Numbered from the stretch's first letter, positions 7,824 through 16,044 are shown. The stretch is DNA of 18,805 nt from Gammaproteobacteria bacterium (GCA_028282395.1 JANQHY010000196.1:1-18805), one strand, 5' to 3'. Numbers and translations are program-made. Notes: generated from the sequence alone by a model not told the origin.

Positions 7824-8387
7824 TTACGGCAATGCAATGATCTGAAAATGCTTATGATGATTTTTGCCATACTTACTCTCAAACTCGCTAATTTTACCAA
7901 ACTCATCAGCGCACTCTTTAAATAACTTGCCCTGAGTATGATCAATTTCATGCTGCAGCAAAAGTGATAATAGGCCTTCAGCCTCAAATGCAAGTGTAGC
8001 ACCCTCCTCATCTTGTGCTGTCACTGCGATTTTATTGGCACGGCTAGTATGCCCCCGCCTTCCAGGCAGGCTCAAACAGTGCTCATAAGCACTCACTACT
8101 AAGCCGTCTTCAATAATCGTATACATCGGGTTAATAAGTGCACGAGGTTCCGGAGCAAAATCGGGAAAATTGACTGAGGCTTTGCCGCCATATGCAATAA
8201 TCCGATAGGGTATCCCAATCTGTATCGCAGCAATCGCACTAGCAAGACTCGACATCATCGTATCAAAAAGGTCGACAATATAACCTTTAAGCAGATCACT
8301 ACCAAACATCTGATTAGGCACTCGCTCTGACTCCTGCATCAGCATCTCAGGATGACTCTCTAGTGTGATAATCTCTCTTATTGCCAT
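7824..8387 (-). CDS. Divergent peptide deformylase-like protein
   Basis: Peptide deformylases remove the N-formyl group from new proteins using a metal held by one Cys and two His. This 187-residue protein keeps all three ligands and the catalytic Glu: Cys104 in EHCLS (102-106) and the HEIDH box at 146-150. It departs from the family elsewhere. The first motif, normally GxGLAAxQ, reads ASAIAAIQ (49-56), losing both glycines and keeping only the Gln, and EGCLS has become EHCLS. The substrate groove is therefore likely altered, and this may be a second, specialised copy rather than the housekeeping Def. The usual def-fmt pairing is absent here. GGAAGAG precedes the ATG by four bases. It diverges from the Bcr/CflA carrier over a 104-base gap and converges on the CMD-like gene. 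Confidence 0.85.
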   Translation of the reverse strand: MAIREIITLESHPEMLMQESERVPNQMFGSDLLKGYIVDLFDTMMSSLASAIAAIQIGIPYRIIAYGGKASVNFPDFAPEPRALINPMYTIIEDGLVVSAYEHCLSLPGRRGHTSRANKIAVTAQDEEGATLAFEAEGLLSLLLQHEIDHTQGKLFKECADEFGKISEFESKYGKNHHKHFQIIALP

Positions 8388-8443
8388 ACGACTCTTCCGG
8401 TTTACTAAAACCGTAACACAAATCTATACAGTAAAGGTAGAAT

Positions 8444-8464
8444 TGTTATAAGATTTTAATAACA
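8444..8464. promoter_or_regulatory. Inverted repeat TGTTAT-N9-ATAACA in a divergent promoter region
   Basis: TGTTAT (8444-8449) and ATAACA (8459-8464) form a perfect 6-bp inverted repeat with a nine-base AT spacer, 28 bases upstream of the Bcr/CflA-type start and inside the gap shared with the deformylase-like gene. It could be an operator for either gene. AT-richness makes this uncertain. Confidence 0.3.
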
Positions 8465-8491
8465 GCAACACTTATATAGGCAAAAGTAAGC

Positions 8492-9697
8492 ATGAAGCAG
8501 CCACCTCAAACATTCCCCTGGTACACCATGCCCATCATGTTTTTCACACTACCTCTGCTAGGTGCTGCCATTGACCTCTACGTACCATCCATGCCAGCCA
8601 TTGCTATCGCTATGTCAGCCACCCAGCAACTGGTGAAACTAACACTGTTAACTTATTTGATTGGCTATATGGCCGGTATACTATTTTTCGGACCACTATC
8701 AGATTGCCATGGACGCAAGAAAGCGCTGATATCGGGGATTGCGCTTTTTTGTGCTGCGAGTTTTATTGCCATCTTTATGAAGCATATCGGCCCATTTCTT
8801 ATTTTACGTTTTTTTCAGGGGACTGGTATTGGAGCGCTTGGTGCCTGCTTTCGCGCCATCATCAGCGACATGTATACATTGGAAGAGCAGCAACATGTTA
8901 ATGCGATCTATACCATCGTCGGTTCACTTTCGCCTACCTTTGCCCCTGTTATCGGTGGCTATCTACAGCACTACCTGAATTGGCAAGCGAATTTCATTTT
9001 CTATACCCTCTATAGTGCTATAGCAGTCATTTTATTAGCTTTTACGCGAGAGACAAACTTAAAGCGCCAATCGTTCCACTTTAAAACCATCATAAAGCAT
9101 TACTGCCTGGTATTAGCCAGCGCAAATTTCTGGGCAGGAGTGATATTAATGAGCGCACTGTACAGTATGATTATTGTCTTTAGCACAGCCAGCCCCTTTC
9201 TAATCCAGAATGTTCTGCACTATAATCCTGCGCAATACGGCCATATACTCTTTTTCCTTGGACTCATGCTATTTCTCGGCATGATTTTCTACCGTCAGCT
9301 ACTAAAACGCTACCACGCCCAACAGCTGCTCTATGCTATTTTATGGATATGGTCACTGCTAGCAATAGTGATACTGGCCGTGGCGCTCCTACTACCATTA
9401 ACAATCTGGTACCTTATCATACCCATTGCCATCTTATATTTCTTCCTGCCAGGACTGTTTCCCTGCGGCATGACAATTGCCATGGCCCGTTTTTCTCACA
9501 TTGCCGGAGTCGCAGGAGCATTAATTGGCTTCTCATTTGTTGGATTATCGATGACATCGGCAATACCGGTTGCCCTAATCCATGCTGACAATGCCATTGT
9601 ATTAGCACTAACCTATTTCGTTGAACTCATTATCTGCTGGTTGGTCTATTTCATCATACTGCGAAGCTATTTTCGCGAAACAGAGAAATCTTGTTGA
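8492..9697 (+). CDS. Bcr/CflA-type drug-resistance MFS efflux carrier
   Basis: A 401-residue inner-membrane protein with about 12 transmembrane segments, of the DHA1 class of proton-driven exporters. It shows the Bcr/CflA hallmarks: DLYVPSMP at 28-35 in the first helix, GPLSDCHGRKKAL at 67-79 (loop motif A) and RFFQGTGIGALG at 106-117. Related proteins export bicyclomycin, chloramphenicol or other small compounds. The real substrate is unknown, and in host-associated bacteria such carriers may move metabolites. Only a weak Shine-Dalgarno (AAAGTAAG) precedes the ATG; a later Met at residue 13 (MPIMFF) would trim the first helix and is less likely. No partner gene is adjacent on the same strand. 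Confidence 0.9.
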   Translation: MKQPPQTFPWYTMPIMFFTLPLLGAAIDLYVPSMPAIAIAMSATQQLVKLTLLTYLIGYMAGILFFGPLSDCHGRKKALISGIALFCAASFIAIFMKHIGPFLILRFFQGTGIGALGACFRAIISDMYTLEEQQHVNAIYTIVGSLSPTFAPVIGGYLQHYLNWQANFIFYTLYSAIAVILLAFTRETNLKRQSFHFKTIIKHYCLVLASANFWAGVILMSALYSMIIVFSTASPFLIQNVLHYNPAQYGHILFFLGLMLFLGMIFYRQLLKRYHAQQLLYAILWIWSLLAIVILAVALLLPLTIWYLIIPIAILYFFLPGLFPCGMTIAMARFSHIAGVAGALIGFSFVGLSMTSAIPVALIHADNAIVLALTYFVELIICWLVYFIILRSYFRETEKSC

Positions 9698-9893
9698 GTA
9701 TAAACCTTGTTGCCATCATTCCACACCTCAACATACCGTTCCACAACTCCAATCTCCGGTTGCCGTGCGGCTCGATGGTGAAGTGAAACGCAAAAAAACA
9801 ACAGGAAGAGCGTTTGCAATATTGTTTATAGAACCCTAGTAAATTTTCACATATACTCTCTCATTCGGATAATTAAAGAATAAAGTTGACTCA

Positions 9894-10499
9894 ATGAAAA
9901 ATAGAATATACCAGATATTTATCGCATTCATAGCATTATGCATTAGCCTAACATCTCACGCAGAGTTTAATCCGTACTTTAAAATATCGCCAATTTATAC
10001 AGTTACTTGCCATCAACTAACAGGCGTGTGGAAAGGAAAAATGATAAATTTAGAACCGGATATGTATAAAGATAATAATATTAAGATAGCTTTCTATGCC
10101 AAAGGTAATAAAGTTATTGGCAGGATAGTTTACATGGAAAAAAATTCAGACATGGAGGGCATATCTGGTCAAATATGGGCCTTATGTAAAAAAGGCATAT
10201 TATATGATATACACTTCCCTATACAGAGATTAAATCTCAATCATATGCCTAAATACAGTGATAAAATCCAATCACCGCCAGCAGATAACAGTACTCTTCT
10301 CAAGAACAATCATCTATTGCTGCATATGAGAACTTGTACAAATATGGGAGGAGTTGAGCGCACAATTGCTATCTTAAAAAAGGTAAGCGATAGCTATCCC
10401 TACAAATTACCAACAAAAGAAAATAGCTATATTTTCCCAAAGTATAGCCAAGGGTTTAGAGAAAGTGAGGATGGATGCAACAATGAAAAAAACAATTAA
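9894..10499 (+). CDS. Small exported protein of unknown function
   Basis: A 201-residue product with a clear Sec signal peptide: basic start MKNR, hydrophobic core IFIAFIALCISL, and a likely cut after SHA (residue 23). The mature part has cysteines near 39, 98, 147 and 195, compatible with two disulfides in the periplasm or outside. TCHQLTGVWKGKM near the N-terminus resembles the start of small beta-barrel 'GVWxG' proteins, but I do not recognise the family. Base composition is clearly more AT-rich than the housekeeping block (Ile, Lys, Asn, Tyr from AT codons), which suggests acquisition or fast evolution. The Shine-Dalgarno is weak (AAAG). The 196 bases before it hold no recognised gene. 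It converges on the peroxiredoxin gene with a 41-base gap. Confidence 0.72.
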   Translation: MKNRIYQIFIAFIALCISLTSHAEFNPYFKISPIYTVTCHQLTGVWKGKMINLEPDMYKDNNIKIAFYAKGNKVIGRIVYMEKNSDMEGISGQIWALCKKGILYDIHFPIQRLNLNHMPKYSDKIQSPPADNSTLLKNNHLLLHMRTCTNMGGVERTIAILKKVSDSYPYKLPTKENSYIFPKYSQGFRESEDGCNNEKNN

Positions 10500-10540
10500 T
10501 CATTATCCTCTAATTGCAAGCAAAACTGAAATAGTTAAGT

Positions 10541-11107
10541 TTATAACTCTTCGTTAGAAGAAGAATCAAGCTTTTTTAAATAAGCTAAAACATCTTCAGC
10601 ATTTTTATCTGGAGAGTTAATTGGATAGAAAACTTTAATAATCTCACCATTATTAATAATAATAGTTAAACGTTTAATAAGTGTCATACCCTCAAAACTG
10701 AAAGTTGGTAGTGCGAGAGATTTCACAAAAGATAAATTCTCATCACTCAACAAAGGAAATGTTAAATGCAATCTAGTAACAGTTTCTCTTTGATACTCAG
10801 TATCCTGAGTACTTAATCCAAAAACTTTCACATCAAGTGCCTCATAGGCATTGTGTTGATCCCTAAAAGCACAAGATTGAGGTGTACACCCACTAGCTCC
10901 AGGGATGCTTAGCCAATCACTGGCAACAGGTTGGTCCGGCCTTCCAGTTCGAGGGTAACAATATACGACTATTGTATTCTTTAATTGACTTAAATCTACT
11001 GTAGAACCATCTGTAGCGTCTAATGACAGTGAAGGCAGTCTCGTTCCAAGCAAATGATTACAACCACCATCATCATCTAAATTATACTCTTTGGCATCAA
11101 AAGACAT
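10541..11107 (-). CDS. Atypical two-cysteine peroxiredoxin (AhpC/TSA-redoxin family)
   Basis: Cytoplasmic thiol peroxidase, expected to reduce H2O2 or organic peroxides using thioredoxin or glutathione-type donors. With the ATG at 11107 it has 188 residues. The signature is CTPQSCAFRD, with Cys74 as the probable peroxidatic and Cys79 as the probable resolving residue, spaced as in BCP/PrxQ-like enzymes. Characteristic flanks are VVYCYPRTGRPDQP, VFGLSTQDTEYQRE, PLLSDENL and the C-terminal VFYPINSPDKNAEDVLAYLK. The whole matches a known subgroup that begins '..DDGxCxHLxGxxLPxLxL'. The frame also opens at a TTG at 11122; neither start has a Shine-Dalgarno, and the ATG gives the family's usual length. 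It lies 60 bases downstream of tsaD on the same strand and may be read from the same transcript. Confidence 0.88.
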   Translation of the reverse strand: MSFDAKEYNLDDDGGCNHLLGTRLPSLSLDATDGSTVDLSQLKNTIVVYCYPRTGRPDQPVASDWLSIPGASGCTPQSCAFRDQHNAYEALDVKVFGLSTQDTEYQRETVTRLHLTFPLLSDENLSFVKSLALPTFSFEGMTLIKRLTIIINNGEIIKVFYPINSPDKNAEDVLAYLKKLDSSSNEEL

Positions 11108-11167
11108 TTCTATCACTGGCAATTATCTAAAAACAGAAGCAAGTATACGATACGCCATAGAAAGAAA

Positions 11168-12181
11168 TCAAGTGGATGATAATGGCTCAATCTGATCAAT
11201 TGGCCAACGCGGCATTGCTTTAATTGACAAACTATCACGCTCACCGGCAAGTAGGCGCTGACAGCCGGCATAAGCAATCATCGCACCATTATCAGTACAA
11301 AACTCCAGCCGGGGATAGAATACTTGCAGTGACAACTTCTCTTTTAATGTTTGACGCAATAGTCGATTAGCACTCACACCCCCGACAACAACTAACTGCT
11401 GCGCCCCAGTCTGTTCAATTGCACGCCGGCATTTAATAAATAGCGTATCAACAATCGCCTGCTGAAAAGCACAGGCAATATCGGCTTTGGTTTGCGCATC
11501 ATTACCATGCGCATTCAGTGTACGTACCGCACAGGTTTTAATCCCACTAAAACTGAAGTCCAACCCTGGACGATTCACCATCGGTCGCGGAAAATTAAAA
11601 CGCGCGGGATCACCCTGCTCAGCTAATTGCGCCAACTCAGCGCCGCCAGGATAAGGCAACCCTAATTTTTTAGCGGTTTTATCAAAAGCCTCGCCCACCG
11701 CGTCATCCAGTGTCTGGCCCAGAATACGATACTCACCTAAACGGACCGCCTCAATAAGCAGCGTATGTCCACCGGAAACAATCAGTGATAGAAAAGGAAA
11801 TTGCGGTACCTGCTCCTCCAACATTACCGAAAGCAGGTGACCCTCCAAATGGTTAACGCCAACACTAGGGATATCTAATGACCAGGCCAAACTACGGCCA
11901 ATCGCTACCCCCACCATTAACGCACCAATGAGACCTGGGCCAGAGGTATAGACGATCCCCTCCAATTCAGTAAGCTGCATACCTGCCTCTTTGAGAGTCT
12001 TTTCAATTAGGGGAAGCGTTTTGCGCAGATGGTCACGTGAGGCCAATTCCGGCACGACGCCGCCATACTGGCTGTGCAGCGCTATTTGACTAGCTAAATT
12101 ATGCGCCAACAAACCGCGCTGACTATCATATATAGCTATGCCAGTTTCATCACAGGAGGTTTCAATGCCTAATACTTTCAT
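11168..12181 (-). CDS. tsaD: tRNA N6-adenosine threonylcarbamoyltransferase
   Basis: Transfers the threonylcarbamoyl group from TC-AMP to A37 of ANN-decoding tRNAs, in complex with TsaB and TsaE (not in this window). ASKHA-fold signatures are [14 protein letters not shown] at the start, [13 protein letters not shown], the metal-binding [31 protein letters not shown] and [10 protein letters not shown], with a late DNGAMIA. The frame opens 18 bases earlier at a TTG (12199) with ATGs in between. The ATG at 12181 gives 337 residues, identical to E. coli, and aligns exactly with the family N-terminus, so it is chosen despite a weak Shine-Dalgarno. Convergent plsY/tsaD is a common gammaproteobacterial order. 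Here about 6.6 kb separates them, and rpsU, usually divergent from tsaD, is missing. Confidence 0.97.
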   Translation of the reverse strand: MKVLGIETSCDETGIAIYDSQRGLLAHNLASQIALHSQYGGVVPELASRDHLRKTLPLIEKTLKEAGMQLTELEGIVYTSGPGLIGALMVGVAIGRSLAWSLDIPSVGVNHLEGHLLSVMLEEQVPQFPFLSLIVSGGHTLLIEAVRLGEYRILGQTLDDAVGEAFDKTAKKLGLPYPGGAELAQLAEQGDPARFNFPRPMVNRPGLDFSFSGIKTCAVRTLNAHGNDAQTKADIACAFQQAIVDTLFIKCRRAIEQTGAQQLVVVGGVSANRLLRQTLKEKLSLQVFYPRLEFCTDNGAMIAYAGCQRLLAGERDSLSIKAMPRWPIDQIEPLSST

Positions 12182-12366
12182 GATCGCCATCATACGCAAT
12201 CAGACTGCTAACGTCCATAGCCAAATTGGACATATTTTGATCAAGTAAGTTGATGAAAAAAATAGCCGCTACAATTTAAGGATGTTTTAATAATACTGCC
12301 TTATGATTAATTCCAACTTGAAGAGACAATCGTGTCGACAAAAGATGAGAAGGAGTAATTAATATT

Positions 12367-13515
12367 ATGCAATCTATCATTAAAACAGCCCATAGTAATT
12401 CAGAGAATATGAAAAACTTTGCTACTTTACTGAATACTAATATAGAAAAAAAGGCAGCAAATGACTATATAAGTGCATTCATCACACAGACCGAGGAGAT
12501 TGCTAAAAAATCATCACGACAAGGTGCGCTCTGGAAAGCGTTTAGTGCTATTGCAATCAAAATCAATGTTACATGCAATCAAGTAAACACGCTGTATGAG
12601 TATGACCGTGAAGTCCATTCACGCAGTGAGCACTATGCTAATCACACTCGCGAGCTATTTCAAAAATATATGCAAGACCTCGAAAAACTCCAGCAACACT
12701 ATCCTAAGAAAGCTTTTGCCATGTTTAGTGAAATGATGGCTATTATCGCAGAGAAATATGACCAAATCAGCAAACAAGAAGACGTTGATATTCAACGGGT
12801 AGATCATGAAATTGGCGAACTAATTGAAGAGAGCCGCAACTCAGTAATGCTGTTGCTTATCTATACTAAACTTGGCAATAACTCAACAACACTGAAAGAG
12901 GTAATAACAGAGATCACTAGAAATCACAAAAGTACTGATATGAAACAACAATACAACCTAACCGATAAAGAGATTCGCTTATTAATTGACCTTGAAATAG
13001 AGAGACGTCAACAAGCAGATAGAAAAGAGAAAAAAGAGATACTACGACAATATAAAAAAGATGTAAAAGAGAAGAGATCAGAGGCAGCAAAAAAATGGTA
13101 TCCTAGTTACGGACGCTATAAAACTGCTGCTGCAATCTTAGGCGACTGTTTATTGATTGTTGCCCCATTGATTAATATCTTTAGATTTATTCGCTCAGGT
13201 GGAGGTTTATGGGGAGAGTTCAACCCTGTCTTTTCATCAAAAGCCCATCAAGATTTTGAGAAATCCTTACCACAGCAACCTATCTACACAGAAGAAAAAA
13301 ATCCAGCTCAACTTAGCACCACTTATAAAATTTTCAATGATAAACTATTATCGAAGAGAGCTGCTAACCAACCAACTATGCAAAACAAAACAAATCAGCC
13401 TAATGCTGACCTCTCTACAGTCAATAGCATTATAGAAAATGTTGGCGCATACCTGGAATCATTGACTGATCCAGCTAACTCAAACATGATGCCTATGCAG
13501 AACTCATCATATTAA
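12367..13515 (+). CDS. Orphan coiled-coil protein, possible secreted effector
   Basis: I do not recognise the family. The 382-residue product is highly charged and mostly helical by eye. Residues about 75-160 and 195-250 look coiled-coil (RLLIDLEIERRQQADRKEKK, then a run of KKDVKEKRSEAAKK). One hydrophobic stretch near 255-280 (AAAILGDCLLIVAPLINIFRFI) could be a membrane anchor or hairpin. The tail is polar and low in complexity, rich in Asn, Gln and Ser, ending in MMPMQNSSY. There is no Sec signal. Size, coils, a single hydrophobic segment and a disordered C-terminus resemble many type IV-secreted effectors of Legionella and Coxiella, but no eukaryotic domain is visible, so this is inference. 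AGGAG (12351-12355) lies 11 bases before the ATG, a slightly long spacing. It converges on the adhesin gene with a 13-base gap. Confidence 0.8.
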   Translation: MQSIIKTAHSNSENMKNFATLLNTNIEKKAANDYISAFITQTEEIAKKSSRQGALWKAFSAIAIKINVTCNQVNTLYEYDREVHSRSEHYANHTRELFQKYMQDLEKLQQHYPKKAFAMFSEMMAIIAEKYDQISKQEDVDIQRVDHEIGELIEESRNSVMLLLIYTKLGNNSTTLKEVITEITRNHKSTDMKQQYNLTDKEIRLLIDLEIERRQQADRKEKKEILRQYKKDVKEKRSEAAKKWYPSYGRYKTAAAILGDCLLIVAPLINIFRFIRSGGGLWGEFNPVFSSKAHQDFEKSLPQQPIYTEEKNPAQLSTTYKIFNDKLLSKRAANQPTMQNKTNQPNADLSTVNSIIENVGAYLESLTDPANSNMMPMQNSSY

Positions 13516-13528
13516 TTTAATAGGGGCA

Positions 13529-15793
13529 TCAACGGTTACCAAGGGGGAAATTAATCACCCCTGTTGCACCGTCGCCCTTACTATTTTTAACATTATACGC
13601 TTTACCACCGCTGCTACTGACCGAAAAAGCATTATCACTAAAAATACCATATAATTTAATGCTGCCTGTTGACGATGCACCCAAACTATTAATTATGCCA
13701 TAAACGGTATTAGCGCCTTTAGCTGCAATGGTATTGGAACTAAAATTACCTTTATACTCAATATTGCCGGCACCTTTTACTTGATTAATGATCCCGTAAA
13801 CATGGTATGATGCCGTGTCGTTCATGGTAATACTATTGTTATCAAAATTACCTGAAAAAGTTACTTTACCACCATTAGCGAAATTATTAATCCCGATTGA
13901 GTTATTCCCTGCCGTTGTGTTTTTCTTAACGCTTATCGTATTGCGCTCAAAATTTTTGGCAAATATGACTTGGCTATCTGGATTTGCAGTGTTTTGCATT
14001 GCCAAAACAGCTTGCCCTGCCACAGCGCTATCTATGGCATTAATTTGGTTATAGGAAAAATCATTTTCATAGATTAGTGTTCCACCATTTGAAGCTGTCG
14101 ATTGCATACCAAACAACACTGTATCATCTGTTTTACCGGAAACAGTAATCCTGTTATGGTCAAAATGGCTAATTGTTAATATACCACCATTGGTTTCGAA
14201 AATTATGCCAGTATTGACTGAGCCCGAAGTGTGCCTGACATCTTGCGCCTGACTCCATTTAGTGATATCAAAATCACTATTCTCCACACTAATTACACCT
14301 ACCTTCCCAGCTGGAATTTTAATAGTTAATGCTCCGCTGCTCTGTACGTTATCTAACGTTAACGTACCAAAACCACCAAAAACATCATTGCCATTGCCAT
14401 CTTTTCCTTGGTAATTACTAATTGCTGAAGAGCTATATTCATGCGTATCATTTGGGTTAGTTTGCAAAGCTATATTCTCAATAGTTAGATTGGCATTACC
14501 GTCAGCAATACGAATTAACTCCTGCTGACTGTTATCAGCAGAGGCAACAAGTTTACCATTGTGACCAAGATTATTTACCGTGACAGTATCATCACCAACC
14601 TGGTAGTGAAAATCCCCTCCAGTTAACACCACATCATGACCATTCGCTAATGTTAACGTTGAAACGTTATTAATCGTGCCATTGACAGCAATCACATCTG
14701 CATTCATATCATTTGCCGCAGCCTGCACAGCTTCATTGTTATTCACATATTCGACATTAGCAACATGACCATTAATCATTAATTCTCTAATCGGCGTGTG
14801 ATAGTGTTCAGTGATAATATCTTTATCACGTCGGATGGGATCAACCATATGGCGTTCAACCCCCTCCATCTCAGGGTAAGAACCACCAACTAAATGGAAA
14901 GTCAAACTCAAGCCACTATACCAGGTAGTGCCGCGTGGATTATCATGCTGAACCTGGGCCTGTAAAGTAATACGCTGTAATAACCCAACAAGCGGATAGT
15001 TGCTATTAGGATAAAAAATATATTCAACCCGCCCTTTAGGGCCTGATAGTGTTGGCGAACCACTACGATGGTAGTAGTAGCCACCACCATATAGCGTCAA
15101 CCCGGCAATAACATTGTAACCAACTTCACCATCAACCCCAGGTAAGGCAGTTTCGCGACCATTAGCATAAAAAATATGGCCATAAACACCACTCCCTTCC
15201 TGATCTGATCCTTGTGGATGGGTACCATAACCAAGACTACTTGATGAGTCATGCTGAACGGTGCGAATAAATGGCACATAACCATTGGCGCCAATAAAAA
15301 AACGTTGATACCAATACTCGCCGCCAACAGTAAACTGATTAAACCAATTACTCGATTCACTACGCAATAGATCATAACTAGTATAGAACCCAACCATTTT
15401 GTCATAAGTTTGGTCACAATAGTTCTGCTGACAGGCACTATCCACCCCAGTGAATAGGCGCCGATAGCCTAAAGCAAAATTACCCTCAAACTGTGGGCTA
15501 TTACGATCATAAGTACGAATGCTGCCATAAAATAGTTGTCTACCTGAATGATTAAATGGCAAGAAAACACTCGCTTCGGCACGGCCATGAGGATTATCAT
15601 TAAAATAATAGCCACCGAACGCCAAGTAAGGCAGCCATTTTTCAGAATTGATGTCGTTAACAATAGCGGGAATATTTAATAAAAACTGTGATGAGTCAAT
15701 ATCACGGTTCTCGTCTGTTAGCGCCATGGCATGAGTTGAACCATACAATAACCCTATAGCAACCATATATTTTATATAATTAAGCTTTTTCAT
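13529..15793 (-). CDS. Inverse autotransporter adhesin (intimin/invasin-type barrel) with Pmp-like repeats
   Basis: A predicted outer-membrane surface protein of 754 residues. A Sec signal peptide (MKKLNYIKYMVAIGLLYGSTHA) is followed by an N-terminal beta-barrel at about 45-305, rich in aromatic strands (FGGYYFNDNPHGRAEASVFL, VGGEYWYQRFFIGANGYVPF, WYSGLSLTFHL), of inverse-autotransporter type. The ERHMVDPIRRDKDIIT segment at about 313-328 matches the conserved 'ERxMVxxVxRD' exit of intimin/invasin barrels. The passenger (about 340-754) is beta-rich and ends in six FxxN repeats of about 34 residues. Cys121 and Cys126 may pair in a loop. No LysM or Ig-like domain is recognised. The frame opens at 15799, but GAGG at 15801-15804 is seven bases from the ATG at 15793 and too close to the first. 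It is flanked by the orphan coiled-coil gene and ruvX. Confidence 0.86.
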   Translation of the reverse strand: MKKLNYIKYMVAIGLLYGSTHAMALTDENRDIDSSQFLLNIPAIVNDINSEKWLPYLAFGGYYFNDNPHGRAEASVFLPFNHSGRQLFYGSIRTYDRNSPQFEGNFALGYRRLFTGVDSACQQNYCDQTYDKMVGFYTSYDLLRSESSNWFNQFTVGGEYWYQRFFIGANGYVPFIRTVQHDSSSSLGYGTHPQGSDQEGSGVYGHIFYANGRETALPGVDGEVGYNVIAGLTLYGGGYYYHRSGSPTLSGPKGRVEYIFYPNSNYPLVGLLQRITLQAQVQHDNPRGTTWYSGLSLTFHLVGGSYPEMEGVERHMVDPIRRDKDIITEHYHTPIRELMINGHVANVEYVNNNEAVQAAANDMNADVIAVNGTINNVSTLTLANGHDVVLTGGDFHYQVGDDTVTVNNLGHNGKLVASADNSQQELIRIADGNANLTIENIALQTNPNDTHEYSSSAISNYQGKDGNGNDVFGGFGTLTLDNVQSSGALTIKIPAGKVGVISVENSDFDITKWSQAQDVRHTSGSVNTGIIFETNGGILTISHFDHNRITVSGKTDDTVLFGMQSTASNGGTLIYENDFSYNQINAIDSAVAGQAVLAMQNTANPDSQVIFAKNFERNTISVKKNTTAGNNSIGINNFANGGKVTFSGNFDNNSITMNDTASYHVYGIINQVKGAGNIEYKGNFSSNTIAAKGANTVYGIINSLGASSTGSIKLYGIFSDNAFSVSSSGGKAYNVKNSKGDGATGVINFPLGNR
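13571..14191 (-). repeat. Six tandem ~34-residue FxxN repeats in the adhesin passenger
   Basis: Counted from the MKK start, the units lie at 535-568, 569-605, 606-639, 640-673, 674-707 and 708-741; five have 34 residues and the second has 37. Each opens with GG or a similar turn and carries F-x-x-N: FDHN, FSYN, FERN, FDNN, FSSN and FSDN. Units 1, 2 and 4 have GGIL, GGTL and GGKV before it. Units 4 and 5 share VYGIIN near their ends. DNA identity between units is low, so these are old protein repeats and not recent duplications. A beta-solenoid stalk is the likely fold. Confidence 0.85.
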
Positions 15794-15910
15794 GGTCATA
15801 CCTCAATTTATTCATTTTCTTCTATTGCGATATTAAGATTATCTCTTTTCATACAATGATCAGCATATCGATGCTAATATAGATTACATTCGATAGCAAA
15901 TTTATCTTAT

Positions 15911-15948
15911 AGTGGATTTTCAACGACTTTGTCCATAAAAAACCCACT
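15911..15948. repeat. Imperfect inverted repeat between the adhesin gene and ruvX
   Basis: AGTGGATTTT (15911-15920) pairs with AAAACCCACT (15939-15948) with one mismatch across an 18-base loop. The gap 15794-16057 otherwise shows only AT-rich DNA expected to hold the divergent promoters. The hairpin could be a regulatory site or a repeat remnant. Confidence 0.3.
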
Positions 15949-16044
15949 TCTCTCTCGTGATTCAAAACATCATTCAAGATGTGCAATGCTTAACCAGCCC
16001 GATCCGATTAGAAACTAACGGGTGAATATTCAATGCATTCGCTT

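Noticed and set aside
9621..9839. A 72-codon plus-strand frame overlapping the end of the Bcr/CflA gene
   Set aside because: Its first part is a shifted frame of the carrier gene, the rest has no recognisable similarity, and there is no ribosome-binding site. Only the odd composition is reported as a finding.
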